Assembly (NCBI GenBank): GCA_000769715.1 | Contig: JROS01000017.1 | Coordinates: forward strand, 1-50,239 | Direction: 5' to 3' | Source: Desulfobulbus sp. Tol-SR | GTDB taxonomy: Bacteria > Desulfobacterota > Desulfobulbia > Desulfobulbales > Desulfocapsaceae | Length of the DNA: 50,239 nt | Program-made: the position numbers and the translations under genes | Notes under the pieces: model-generated | Told to the model about the DNA's origin: nothing | The model's input: the letters and a program-made list of their open reading frames with translations, nothing else | The model's database searches: none | In this document: positions 8,172 to 16,725 of the stretch, piece after piece | How positions within the stretch are numbered: the stretch's first letter is position 1 | How the letters are laid out: each line of letters starts with the position of its first letter

Positions 8172-10226
8172 ATGAGCTTCGACAAATTCTATTCCATTGA
8201 TGCTCTGATCAAAAGAGGGCGGGAGGTGGCGGGTGGAATCGATGTCGTCTCCTTCGATCTTTTCGATACCCTGCTGGTCCGCCGGATCCATGATCCCGAC
8301 CTGGTCAAGCTGCCGGTGGCCCGGTTCATCGCCGCCAGGACCGTCGAGGCCGGGCATCCCTGGCCCTGGCAGAAGGTCCAGAAGCTCCGGGACGACGTCG
8401 AAAAGAAGCATCGTCAGGAGACCGCGAAGACCTTCGTCGATCACGAGGCCTGCTACCCGCGGTTCATACTCGAGACCCTGGTGACGATCTTCGGCGCCGA
8501 GAAGGGGGGCGCCCTGGTGCCGGAGGTGACGGACTACGAGTTGTTGATGGAGAACAGCATGCTCGTACCCCGCCGCGAGATGGTCGACTGGCTGCGGCAA
8601 TTGTCCGCCCAGGGAAAGAGAATCTTCATCATGTCCGACATCTACCTGCCGGCGACGCATCTGCGGGTCCTGGTCGACCATGCCGGTTTTCTTCATCAAG
8701 TTGAAGATGTGATCTCCTCGGCGGATACCTTTCTGGCCAAGGCCTCGGGCAAGGGCTACGAGCTGGTCAGGGACCGGTTCGCCCTGGCCGGCAAAAAATG
8801 GCTGCATGTCGGCGACAACCCGGTTTCCGACGGTCTGCGGCCGGCCGAGGCCGGGATCACCGCCCTGGTGCTCCATGACGCCACGGAAAAGCACCGCAAG
8901 GCGGTGGTCAAACGCTATGTCAATTACAGCGGCGGCCGCCCTTTCTGGCGGGGACGGGCGCTGCAGCAGCTGATGCAGCCGCTCGAAGGGGAGAATGGCG
9001 AACGGCCCGAACTCTATGTCGAGGGGTTCAATTTTCTCGCGCCCCTGCTGGGCGGATTTGTCCAGCACATCGCCGAACAGTGCCGGGCCCGCGGCATCGG
9101 CAAGGTGTTCTTTCTGTCGCGCGAGGGCTGGACCTTCAAGCGGTTCTGGGAACAATCGATGCCGTATCTCTTCCCCGACGGCAGGCTGCCGGAGATCGAG
9201 TATCTGTATGTCAGCCGGATGGCCCTGGCCGGGGCCAGCTGCGCCCACCAGGGCCTGACCCGCGCCAATGCCGATATCGCCTTTCTCCCTCCCGGCAACC
9301 GCGATTTCCGCGATCTCTGCCGGATCTTCAATTTCGATGTCACCGCGCTGGCGCCGCACCTCCATCGCCATGACCTGGCGATCGACACCTGCCTCAGCCA
9401 CCTCCATGAGGGGTTCGACCCCTGGGACAAGGTGCGGTTTTACGAACTGCTGGAGGATCAGGCCTTTCAGGAGGAGATCAAGAGGCAGGTCGCCGACGCC
9501 GGGGAGGCCCTGCAGCGCTATCTGGCCGATGTCGGCTTTTTCAGCCACCGCAATGTGGCCCTGGTCGATATCGGCTGGCTCGGGACGATCCAGCGCTTCC
9601 TCTACGAGGCGGTGCAGCATCGGAGTGATTGCCCGCTCTGTCATGGATTCCTCTTTGCTGCGACCCGCGGCATCCCTTATCCGACCGTGACGGGGAACAC
9701 GATCGAGGGGGTGATCTACGACCGCCACCGCTTCGATATGGCCGGCAGCACCATCCTCTATGCCCGCGACCTGTTCGAAGAGGCCTGCCGCGCCCCGCAT
9801 CCGACGCTCAACGGCTACCGACTCACCGCGGAGGGGTATGCCCTGCAGTTTCGCGGTACCGACGACGAAACCGGCCAGGCCGAACAGCAGCAGGACCGGT
9901 ATTTTTCACCGCTGCAGCAGGGAGTGTTCGATGCCGCCGCACGATATGGGGCGGCCTCGGCCCTGCTCGGTTACTCGTTGCCGGATTACAAGTCGTGGTT
10001 GAACTGCCTGCTCGCCGGGAAACTTGCCTTTCCACGCCGAAGAGAAGTGGCCAGGATCCGGCACCGGCACCATCTCGATGATTTCTATGGCCGACACGTG
10101 CCAAAAAAGGTACATGTCAAAGGGAGCCGGCATCTCTGGGATTCCCCCCTGTGGCGGTTGGCCATCGACCCCTTCCTGCGGTTGAGATTCTTTCTGAGGC
10201 ACCTGCGTGAACGCATCAAAGAATAA
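8172..10226 (+). CDS. Large HAD-superfamily protein of polysaccharide loci (COG5610-like)
   Basis: The N-terminal 240 residues carry the full HAD set: DLFDTLL with Asp29 and Asp32 (nucleophile and acid/base), MSD at 154-156, Lys190 or Lys194, and GDNPVSD with Gly214-Asp215. The remaining 440 residues form a second domain with no motif I can name (FLSREGWTFKRFWEQ and VDIGWLGTIQRFLYE are conserved-looking parts). Long HAD proteins of this layout are found in surface-polysaccharide gene clusters next to GT2 enzymes. A phosphatase or phosphotransferase role on a glycan intermediate is likely but unproven. Its 3' end lies next to the small ORF at 10240. Confidence 0.8.
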   Translation: MSFDKFYSIDALIKRGREVAGGIDVVSFDLFDTLLVRRIHDPDLVKLPVARFIAARTVEAGHPWPWQKVQKLRDDVEKKHRQETAKTFVDHEACYPRFILETLVTIFGAEKGGALVPEVTDYELLMENSMLVPRREMVDWLRQLSAQGKRIFIMSDIYLPATHLRVLVDHAGFLHQVEDVISSADTFLAKASGKGYELVRDRFALAGKKWLHVGDNPVSDGLRPAEAGITALVLHDATEKHRKAVVKRYVNYSGGRPFWRGRALQQLMQPLEGENGERPELYVEGFNFLAPLLGGFVQHIAEQCRARGIGKVFFLSREGWTFKRFWEQSMPYLFPDGRLPEIEYLYVSRMALAGASCAHQGLTRANADIAFLPPGNRDFRDLCRIFNFDVTALAPHLHRHDLAIDTCLSHLHEGFDPWDKVRFYELLEDQAFQEEIKRQVADAGEALQRYLADVGFFSHRNVALVDIGWLGTIQRFLYEAVQHRSDCPLCHGFLFAATRGIPYPTVTGNTIEGVIYDRHRFDMAGSTILYARDLFEEACRAPHPTLNGYRLTAEGYALQFRGTDDETGQAEQQQDRYFSPLQQGVFDAAARYGAASALLGYSLPDYKSWLNCLLAGKLAFPRRREVARIRHRHHLDDFYGRHVPKKVHVKGSRHLWDSPLWRLAIDPFLRLRFFLRHLRERIKE

Positions 10227-10239
10227 CGAATCATCCGTC

Positions 10240-10473
10240 ATGTCGAGGCGTTTCGACCTCGCCGGGTTTGATTGCCTCCGGGTGACGAGGCTGCTGATGC
10301 TCAACCGGATCATCCCCATCGGCAATTTCGGCGGCGGGGGAGGGGTGCGTTGTCTGGTGGTGCTGGCCGTCCTGCATCTGCTTGGCCGGCCGCTGTTCAC
10401 GATCTTGATCCGTTACGAACAACGATTGCATTCGCTCTATATGTTTCTGAAAAATCAGAAAAATAGACGTTGA
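10240..10473 (+). CDS. Small membrane protein, translationally coupled to the next gene
   Basis: A 77-residue frame starts at ATG 10240; an in-frame GTG at 10207 would overlap the HAD gene by 20 bases. It has one hydrophobic stretch (LVVLAVLHLLGRPLFTIL) between a Gly-rich run (GGGGG) and a basic tail (KNQKNRR). Its TGA stop shares one base with the ATG of the next gene (TGATG at 10471-10475), the usual form of translational coupling. No family was recognised. The coupling and position support a real gene, but its length leaves doubt. Confidence 0.5.
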   Translation: MSRRFDLAGFDCLRVTRLLMLNRIIPIGNFGGGGGVRCLVVLAVLHLLGRPLFTILIRYEQRLHSLYMFLKNQKNRR

Positions 10474-12347
10474 TGGATAAAATCATCGCCTCGCCCTGGC
10501 GGCACATATTCATCTTTGTCGTCTGTCTTGCGGCCTGTGCCGCGTTCTACAGCTTCTTCATCAGCAAGGCCCATGTCGACCTGACCATCCACGTCGACAA
10601 ACGGACGGTCTTCAAGATCTACTGGGCGAAAGCGGGGGAAAACTTCTCCGAGAACAACATGACCCGGGTTCTGGTCAAGCCCGAGATCCAGCAGTACGGC
10701 TTTCACCTGACCAATCTCAAGCAGATCGACCGGCTTCGCATCGATCCGCAGGAATATGTGGGCAAGAGCGAGATCGAGGAGATCCGGATCAGGCAGAACG
10801 GCGTCAAGGAAATCGCCCTGACCTCGAGCTCAGATTTCGCCCGGCTCAAACCGCTCGACCAGATCGAGGGCTATTCGACCGCCCAGGACAAGCTGGTGAC
10901 TGTCTCCACCGGCATAGATCCGAATTTTCTCCTCGAAGTTCATGCCGTCGCCGAGCCATTCGACTGGGGCAGCGTCATTGCCGGCTGCATCTTCATCTGG
11001 ACGGTCATCCTTGTGGTCTACAGTTTCACGCACCATCTCGGCTTCGCCTACCGCTACGTTCCGGTCCTGCTGTTTGCGGTCTTTCTCTTCGTCGTCATCA
11101 TGGCGCTGATCAGCGAGCGGAACGTTCACCCGGATGAATATGTCCATATCGCCGCTGCACGCTATTATCAGGATCACTGGTTTCCTCCGGAGATCGGCGA
11201 TCCGGCGGTGGCCGAGACGTATAGCGTCTATGGGTTTTCCCGGTTGAATACCAACGAGATTTACTACCTGCTGTGCGGCAAGACAGCGAAGATCATAGCC
11301 CCCCTGGAACTCTCCGAATATGTTGCCTGTCGTGTTTTTAATCTATTGCTGCTTGGCCTGATCCTGCTCTTCACTCTGCGGGAACCGGATTCCCGTCTGG
11401 TCGCCGTGCCTCTGCTGATAAGTCCCCAGGTGTGGTACCTGTTCAGTTACTGCAACTCCGACGCCTTTGCCATCACGGTGGCGTTTTTCGCCGGCTGCCA
11501 GGTCGTGATCCGCAGCAGCGCCCTCAACCGGTTCCTGTTGATGCGGCAAGGGTTCAGGCAGTGGGGCTACCTGCTCATCGCCGCTTTCAGCTTCGGCCTG
11601 CTGTTTTTGCTGAAGAAGAATTTTCTGGTCTTTACCGCGTTATTGTTGTGGGTGATCCTGCTCAAGATCTGGCTGAGGACCGAGAAGGAAAACCGTGGCG
11701 TCCTCCTGCGCCGGGCCGTCGCCGTTTGCCTCGTCGGTCTGTCCCTGATGGCCGTCAAGATTGGGGCCGATTACCATGTCAACGGCCTGGATCGAAGAGA
11801 GAAGATCCTGGAGATGCGCGACAAACTGGCCCTGCCTCTCTACAGTCCACATACGCCTCTGGAGAAGCAGCACGCCAATCTCTCCATGAAACAACGGGGG
11901 ATCACCCTGGCGCGGATAATCCATCAGGACAGGTGGTTCGAGAAGACCTTCCGCAGCGCCTTCGGCGTCTATGGCTATACGACGATCTCGGCCGGATTCG
12001 GGTACTACGATCTCGTCCGCTGGACCGGGTTGTCCTTTCTTGCCCTGGTCCTTGTTTCCCTGCTGGTCCGGGCCGGGGTGTATGTCAATCTCCAGACCCT
12101 GGCGGTGGTCGGCCTGTCGGTCGCGCTCATAGCCGTTGCCCTGTACCACTCGTGGACAAAGGATTTTCAGCCGCAGGGACGGTATCTGATACCCATTCTG
12201 CCGATGCTGGGAGTTCTGTGTGCCCAGGGGAAGGAGTATCTGAGCGTGAAGATCATGACTATTTTCACACTATGCATGTTTCTGCTTTCCAGTTACTCCT
12301 TCATCTGTCTGGGGCTTCTTGAAATCCCGCGCCTGCTCCGGGTCTGA
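10473..12347 (+). CDS. Polytopic GT-C/DUF2142-like membrane protein
   Basis: One transmembrane segment (about residues 11-31) is followed by a periplasmic part of about 130 residues and then some nine to eleven hydrophobic segments. The motif HPDEYVHIAAARYY follows the next two membrane spans. An acidic pair in the first large loop after a membrane span is the hallmark of GT-C-fold enzymes, which use lipid-linked sugars, and the DUF2142 family has this pattern. The FSYCNSDAFA segment also fits that family. It is thus a candidate for sugar transfer or polymerisation at the periplasmic face. The ATG at 10473 overlaps the stop of the small ORF; a TTG at 10470 is less likely. Confidence 0.7.
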   Translation: MDKIIASPWRHIFIFVVCLAACAAFYSFFISKAHVDLTIHVDKRTVFKIYWAKAGENFSENNMTRVLVKPEIQQYGFHLTNLKQIDRLRIDPQEYVGKSEIEEIRIRQNGVKEIALTSSSDFARLKPLDQIEGYSTAQDKLVTVSTGIDPNFLLEVHAVAEPFDWGSVIAGCIFIWTVILVVYSFTHHLGFAYRYVPVLLFAVFLFVVIMALISERNVHPDEYVHIAAARYYQDHWFPPEIGDPAVAETYSVYGFSRLNTNEIYYLLCGKTAKIIAPLELSEYVACRVFNLLLLGLILLFTLREPDSRLVAVPLLISPQVWYLFSYCNSDAFAITVAFFAGCQVVIRSSALNRFLLMRQGFRQWGYLLIAAFSFGLLFLLKKNFLVFTALLLWVILLKIWLRTEKENRGVLLRRAVAVCLVGLSLMAVKIGADYHVNGLDRREKILEMRDKLALPLYSPHTPLEKQHANLSMKQRGITLARIIHQDRWFEKTFRSAFGVYGYTTISAGFGYYDLVRWTGLSFLALVLVSLLVRAGVYVNLQTLAVVGLSVALIAVALYHSWTKDFQPQGRYLIPILPMLGVLCAQGKEYLSVKIMTIFTLCMFLLSSYSFICLGLLEIPRLLRV

Positions 12348-12790
12348 CGAACATTGCCGCATTCGCCGGCAGCCCATTGGTATCCCGGCTCATTGTACTA
12401 TGTGAATATCTTCATGGATGAGTTCGATCGACGGTTTCGCGTCGCTGTCCGCACCGCAGCGATTGGCTGATATTGCTGGGTGCATCGTCTTCTCCATTCG
12501 AGTATAAAGCGGACTCCGTCTGCGGCGGCGGCATTTCTTTTCATGACTCTATCCAGATGGCGCTCGATACCAGCCTGCGTCACAGCAATTGAACCACACA
12601 ATGAGGAGCCGGGGTCTGATCGACGTCGAGATCCGGACCCGCATCGACTCCGACGGCCGGCGCCCGGCGGAGATGCAGGAATACATCAAGGATCGGCGCC
12701 GGGCTTGGCAGTACGGCCAGGCAGAAAAATCAAACAGTCGGCAACTGCAGACGGTTGCCGGGAAGAAATCGGAGTCCGGGACGTTCAGGT
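12348..12790. other. 443-base stretch without a convincing gene
   Basis: Short frames exist on both strands, for example plus from 12589 running out of frame into the next gene, and minus 12398-12601. None resembles a known family. No strong hairpin or promoter was found. The length is odd for a locus whose other genes lie close together, so a lost gene or an internal promoter region is possible. Confidence 0.4.
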
Positions 12791-13870
12791 ATGAAATTCA
12801 CCCGCAAACAGTATGTCAGGGCGGTCAAGGTCGTGATCAGCTGCGCGTTTATCACCGTTCTGTTTTCCTTTGTGCAGGGAGAGAAGCTGCTGGCGATGTT
12901 CAGGCGAATCGACTGGTGGTATCTTGCCCTGTCGTTTGCGCTCCTCCCGGTCATGCTGTCGGCGAGTTGCCTGAAATGGAAGGTGATCCTCGGGGATAAG
13001 GGGAGTCATATCTCCTTCATCCGGTTGCTGCGCATCTACGCGGTCGGCTATTTCTTTTCCAACCTCCTGCCCTCGACGGTCGGCGGCGACGTGGTCCGGT
13101 CCTACTATGCCGGCCGGCTGCTCGACAATCAGGCCCTGGCCGCGGTCAGTATCTTCGTCGAGCGGTTTACCGGCATCCTGCTGTTGTTTTTCCTTGTCGC
13201 CTTCGCCCCGCTGCTGGCCCCAGAACTGTACCGGTCGCCGTATATCCAGGTCCCGGCCGCCGCCGGGCTGGTCCTCCTCGCGATCACCTGGTTCCTGTTG
13301 CGCGTCAGGGACCCGCTGGCGTTGCCGAAGAGGATGCTCGAGCTGACCTTCGCCCTGCTCCATGGCTTCAGCGCCTGGACGGGATCGCGGCTGGTCGGGA
13401 AGGGGGTCGGGTTGCTGGAAGAGGGGTGCGGTTTCATCCTGCACAAGCTGCAGCGGGTCCGGATCGAACTGGACAATGCCGTGAACGCCTTCCGCAAGGA
13501 CCGGATCTATCTCCTGCGGGTGTTCCTGCTGACCGTGGTATTCTATTTTCTGACCTGGGTCAACGTCTATGTCTCGTTTCGCGCCTTTGGTGTTACCCCC
13601 GATTTCCTGCATGTCTGCGCCCTGGTGCCGGCGATCCTCTTCGCCGCCCACGTGCCGGTGACGCTGCTGGGTAATGCCGGGTATTTCGAGTCGGTATTCG
13701 TTGTCTATTTCCTGCTGGTCGGCATTCCCATGGAGGAAACCCTGGCCATGGGGCTGCTGTTGCGATTGAAGATGCTGACCATGGGGGTTCTCGGGTATAT
13801 TGTTTATCTGTTCTACACTCACAACCGAAAAGAAGAATTGGAAGGCCTTGAAAATTTTACCAGACAATGA
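12791..13870 (+). CDS. AglD/UPF0104-type (lysylphosphatidylglycerol synthase TM-like) membrane protein
   Basis: About eight hydrophobic segments and the motif NLLPSTVGGDVVRSYYAG (about residues 91-108) mark the flippase-like domain shared by AglD, UPF0104 and the membrane part of MprF. A second typical part is LVPAILFAAHVPVTLLGNAGYFES. Members act in glycolipid or lipid-linked sugar handling and are often placed in glycan loci; some are thought to move lipids across the membrane. With no Wzx recognised here, it is a candidate for lipid-linked glycan transport, which is inference. ATG 12791 was chosen because the translation from there (MKFTRKQ) starts directly before the first membrane span; upstream in-frame sequence is basic and unlikely. 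Confidence 0.8.
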   Translation: MKFTRKQYVRAVKVVISCAFITVLFSFVQGEKLLAMFRRIDWWYLALSFALLPVMLSASCLKWKVILGDKGSHISFIRLLRIYAVGYFFSNLLPSTVGGDVVRSYYAGRLLDNQALAAVSIFVERFTGILLLFFLVAFAPLLAPELYRSPYIQVPAAAGLVLLAITWFLLRVRDPLALPKRMLELTFALLHGFSAWTGSRLVGKGVGLLEEGCGFILHKLQRVRIELDNAVNAFRKDRIYLLRVFLLTVVFYFLTWVNVYVSFRAFGVTPDFLHVCALVPAILFAAHVPVTLLGNAGYFESVFVVYFLLVGIPMEETLAMGLLLRLKMLTMGVLGYIVYLFYTHNRKEELEGLENFTRQ

Positions 13871-13910
13871 TGAAAGTTGACGGCGGGCCGCCGCCTCTGT
13901 CGCCACAACC

Positions 13911-15251
13911 ATGAGTGAAACACTGCAACCTCGGAAAGAATCCTTCACCTTCCTGCTGGAAAATGTCATCCGGCCGGAAATGTGCACCCGCTGCGGGATG
14001 TGCGTCGGCGTTTGTCCGCACGGGGTCCTGGATATCGCTGCGGCCGCCTATCCCGTCCTCGTCGGCGAATGCGTCAGCTGCGGGTTCTGCACTGCCTGCT
14101 GCCCCGGGCTGGACGTCGATTACCCGGCGCTCTCCCGGCAGGTCTTCGATGCAACCTATGACCCGGCGGAGCTGCAGGGGCATGTCGAGCAGCTCTATGT
14201 CGCCCACCCGAACGACAGCACGATCCGCGACGCCGGCGCCAGCGGCGGGATGGTCACCGGCATCCTCGACCATCTCCTGACTGCAGGGGAGATCGACGGC
14301 GCGGTCATCGTCGGGATGGACAGCCTGCTGCCGTATAAAACCAGGGGGGTCTTGGCGACAACCGGCGCCGAGATCCAGGCCTGTGCCCAATCGAAGTACT
14401 GCGTCACCCCCTCGCTGGCGGTCCTGCGGCAGCTCCGCCGTCTCAAGGGCCGCTACGCCGTCGTCGCCCTCCCGTGCCAGGTCCATGCCCTGCGCAAGAT
14501 GCAGCTCGTCGACCGGGGGCTGGCCTCCAGGATCAGGTATATCCTCGGACTCTATTGCCACTGCAATATGGAGGTCAACGGCCCTGAGGAGGCGATCGAG
14601 GCCTCCGGCATCCCGCTGGCGGAGGTCGCCGCCTTCCAGTTTCGCGGCGGGGGATGGCCGGGAAGCTTTTTTGTCATCAAGAAGGATGGCACCGAGATCC
14701 CGCTGCAGAAAAGGATACAGCACAAGGATGTGATGAATGTGATGTTCCGGCTTTACGGACCGAAACGATGCCTGCTCTGCGTCGATGCCCTGTCCGAATA
14801 TGCCGATCTCAGTTTCGGCGATTTCTGGGCCTTCGATTTCGCCGGGGATATGGCGGGTCTTGAGCGCTGCACCCTGGTGTCCCAACGCACCGCCGCCGGC
14901 CGGGAGTTGATGGGACAGGTGCAGCGGAGCGGCCGGTTCGTCGTCCACCCCCTTCCGGGATCCCGCAACCCGAAAAGAACCCTGAGAATGGCCCGGGGGA
15001 AAAAAAACAGGGCCTATGTCGGTCTCCACGCGGCGATGGCCGGCGACAGGCCGCATCCGGCCTATCACTTTGCGATCCCCCGGCCGTCCGCCGGACAGAG
15101 GTGGCAGGTGTGGTCGTTCAGGTTGTTTCAACGGATCAAACACCGATGGTTCCGAATGGTGGTGCTGAAGTTGCTGTTCTCCCCTCTGGGTGTTCTCGCC
15201 TACAGAGTCAACACGTTGAGGAAAAAGATCCTGATCGATTACCATGCCTGA
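13911..15251 (+). CDS. FrhB-like (coenzyme F420 hydrogenase beta family) iron-sulfur protein
   Basis: Two ferredoxin-like clusters lie at the N-terminus: C25-x2-C28-x2-C31-x3-C35-P and C54-x2-C57-x2-C60 followed by C63/C64-P. The middle (DAGASGGMVTGILDHLL, VALPCQVHALRKMQ) and C-terminal parts (RCLLCVDALSEYADLSFGDF) are those of the FrhB/FdhB family. These proteins pass electrons from a flavin to another redox partner. Homologues recur in exopolysaccharide loci, often next to polysaccharide pyruvyl transferases, where their role is not settled. Here no pyruvyl transferase is seen. The gene overlaps the TolC-type gene by 8 bases, so it is made together with the exporter. Confidence 0.85.
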   Translation: MSETLQPRKESFTFLLENVIRPEMCTRCGMCVGVCPHGVLDIAAAAYPVLVGECVSCGFCTACCPGLDVDYPALSRQVFDATYDPAELQGHVEQLYVAHPNDSTIRDAGASGGMVTGILDHLLTAGEIDGAVIVGMDSLLPYKTRGVLATTGAEIQACAQSKYCVTPSLAVLRQLRRLKGRYAVVALPCQVHALRKMQLVDRGLASRIRYILGLYCHCNMEVNGPEEAIEASGIPLAEVAAFQFRGGGWPGSFFVIKKDGTEIPLQKRIQHKDVMNVMFRLYGPKRCLLCVDALSEYADLSFGDFWAFDFAGDMAGLERCTLVSQRTAAGRELMGQVQRSGRFVVHPLPGSRNPKRTLRMARGKKNRAYVGLHAAMAGDRPHPAYHFAIPRPSAGQRWQVWSFRLFQRIKHRWFRMVVLKLLFSPLGVLAYRVNTLRKKILIDYHA

Positions 15252-16725
15252 TTGGCCTGCCCGCAAAAAACGTGTGGCCCCGCATCGGCTGAACCGGGCG
15301 GGTGCGTGCTGGATACTGTTCGTCCTTCTGGGGGTCGCCGCCCTGTCCTCGATGATGCCCGGCGGTCTTTCCGCTGCGGTCGAAGATCGAAAAGGGGAGA
15401 AGCAGCCTCCGGCGCCCCTGACCATCTCCCTCGAACAGGCGATCCGGATCGCCATGGAGAACAATCGTACCCTGAGGAATGCGGCACTTGATGTGACCTC
15501 GAGCGACCTGTCGCTGCAAACCAGGGAATCCGAATTCGACGTCAAAATCACCCCGCAGGGGGCGACCAGATATTCCTCCGCTACTGATAACAGCTACTGG
15601 CAGGCAGGGGCCAGGGTGTCGAAAAAGCTGGCCCAGGGCTCGACCTTGTCGGTGACGCCGCTGTTCGGCGAATCCGGGGGGAGCGGCAACAGCGAGGTCG
15701 ATGTGGCCCTGACCGTACCGTTGCTGCAGGGGGCCGGATCCGATTACGCCCTCGATGGCCTGTACAGCAGTCTCTACTCGAACAAGCGGGAGAAACTCTC
15801 CTTTGTCCAGCAACAGACGGACACCATCCTGAAGACGGTGTCGGCGGTCTACGGCTGCATCCAGACCCAGCAGCAGATCACCTTTCTCGAAAAGCAGCTG
15901 GTCGAACTCAAACGCCATCTGTCGCTGGCCCGGATCAAGGAAAAAAGCGGCATCATCGGCGCGATGGACCTGTACCGGGCCGAGATCCGGATCCAGAATG
16001 TCGAGGAGGAACTGACCTCGACCCGGGAGCAACTGGCCAATAACGCCGACGAGGTCAAGGACCTGCTCGCCGTGTCGCAGCAGCAGGCGATCATCGTCAC
16101 CGCTCCGGTCGCCTATACCCCGGTCGAGATCGGCCTCGAAGAAGCGCAGCGGATCGCGGTGTCCAACCGGATCGAATTGGTCCTGAGCGCCATGCAGGTG
16201 CGGGAGACGGAGCGACGGGTGGCGGTGGCGAAGAACCGACTGCTGCCGGAGCTGGACCTGCGCCTGGGCTACAATAATTACCGGGATGACGATTATGACG
16301 TCCTGTCCGAAGAGCGCTGGACGGTGGCCCTGTCGAGCGATACCGATCTCTTGCGCACCACCGAGCGCAATGAGTATGCCAGGAGCAAAATTGAGCTGCA
16401 GCAGGTCCAGCTCAATCAGCAGGGCGAGGAGGAGCGGATCATCCAGGATGTCCGTTTCCGGTTGAACAGCCTGGAGAAGCTGCAGGAGAGAATCCGTATC
16501 CGCGATGAGCAGGCCAGGCAGGCGATGGGCAAACTCCGCCTGGCCGAGAGCAAATTCCGGCACAGCCTGGCCAACAACTTCGACCTGCTCGAGGCCCAGA
16601 CCGAGATGCAGCAGGCCGCAACCGACCATATGGTGGAAACCATCAATTATATTATCGGCACCTATCGGCTGCGATCTTCACTGGGAACGCTCCTTGATAC
16701 GAAAAGCGGGGCAGCGGTGAAATGA
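15244..16725 (+). CDS. TolC-family outer-membrane channel protein
   Basis: An N-terminal hydrophobic segment (about residues 19-43) fits a signal peptide. The mature part begins with LTISLEQAIRIAMENN, a standard TolC/OEP start. A second similar LEEAQRIAVSNRIEL marks the internal repeat of the family. Long Gln/Glu-rich helices fill both halves (about residues 180-260 and 380-470). It should trimerise into an outer-membrane channel with a periplasmic tunnel. Overlap with the genes on both sides (8 and 4 bases) and the adaptor, ATPase and permease that follow make it the exit channel of one tripartite exporter. Confidence 0.9.
   Translation: MPDWPARKKRVAPHRLNRAGACWILFVLLGVAALSSMMPGGLSAAVEDRKGEKQPPAPLTISLEQAIRIAMENNRTLRNAALDVTSSDLSLQTRESEFDVKITPQGATRYSSATDNSYWQAGARVSKKLAQGSTLSVTPLFGESGGSGNSEVDVALTVPLLQGAGSDYALDGLYSSLYSNKREKLSFVQQQTDTILKTVSAVYGCIQTQQQITFLEKQLVELKRHLSLARIKEKSGIIGAMDLYRAEIRIQNVEEELTSTREQLANNADEVKDLLAVSQQQAIIVTAPVAYTPVEIGLEEAQRIAVSNRIELVLSAMQVRETERRVAVAKNRLLPELDLRLGYNNYRDDDYDVLSEERWTVALSSDTDLLRTTERNEYARSKIELQQVQLNQQGEEERIIQDVRFRLNSLEKLQERIRIRDEQARQAMGKLRLAESKFRHSLANNFDLLEAQTEMQQAATDHMVETINYIIGTYRLRSSLGTLLDTKSGAAVK

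Noticed and set aside
6818..9800. Long minus-strand open frames (6818-8185 and 7956-9800) opposite the glycosyltransferase and HAD genes
   Set aside because: They lie antisense to genes with clear family motifs. Their translations are rich in Pro, Arg, Gly and Asp without any domain, as expected from GC-rich codon bias.
12589..12999. 136-residue plus-strand frame overlapping the AglD-like gene
   Set aside because: More than half lies out of frame inside the AglD-like gene, which has clear membrane spans and a family motif.
13857..15551. 564-residue minus-strand open frame
   Set aside because: It is antisense to the FrhB-like gene and the start of the TolC gene, with no recognisable motif.
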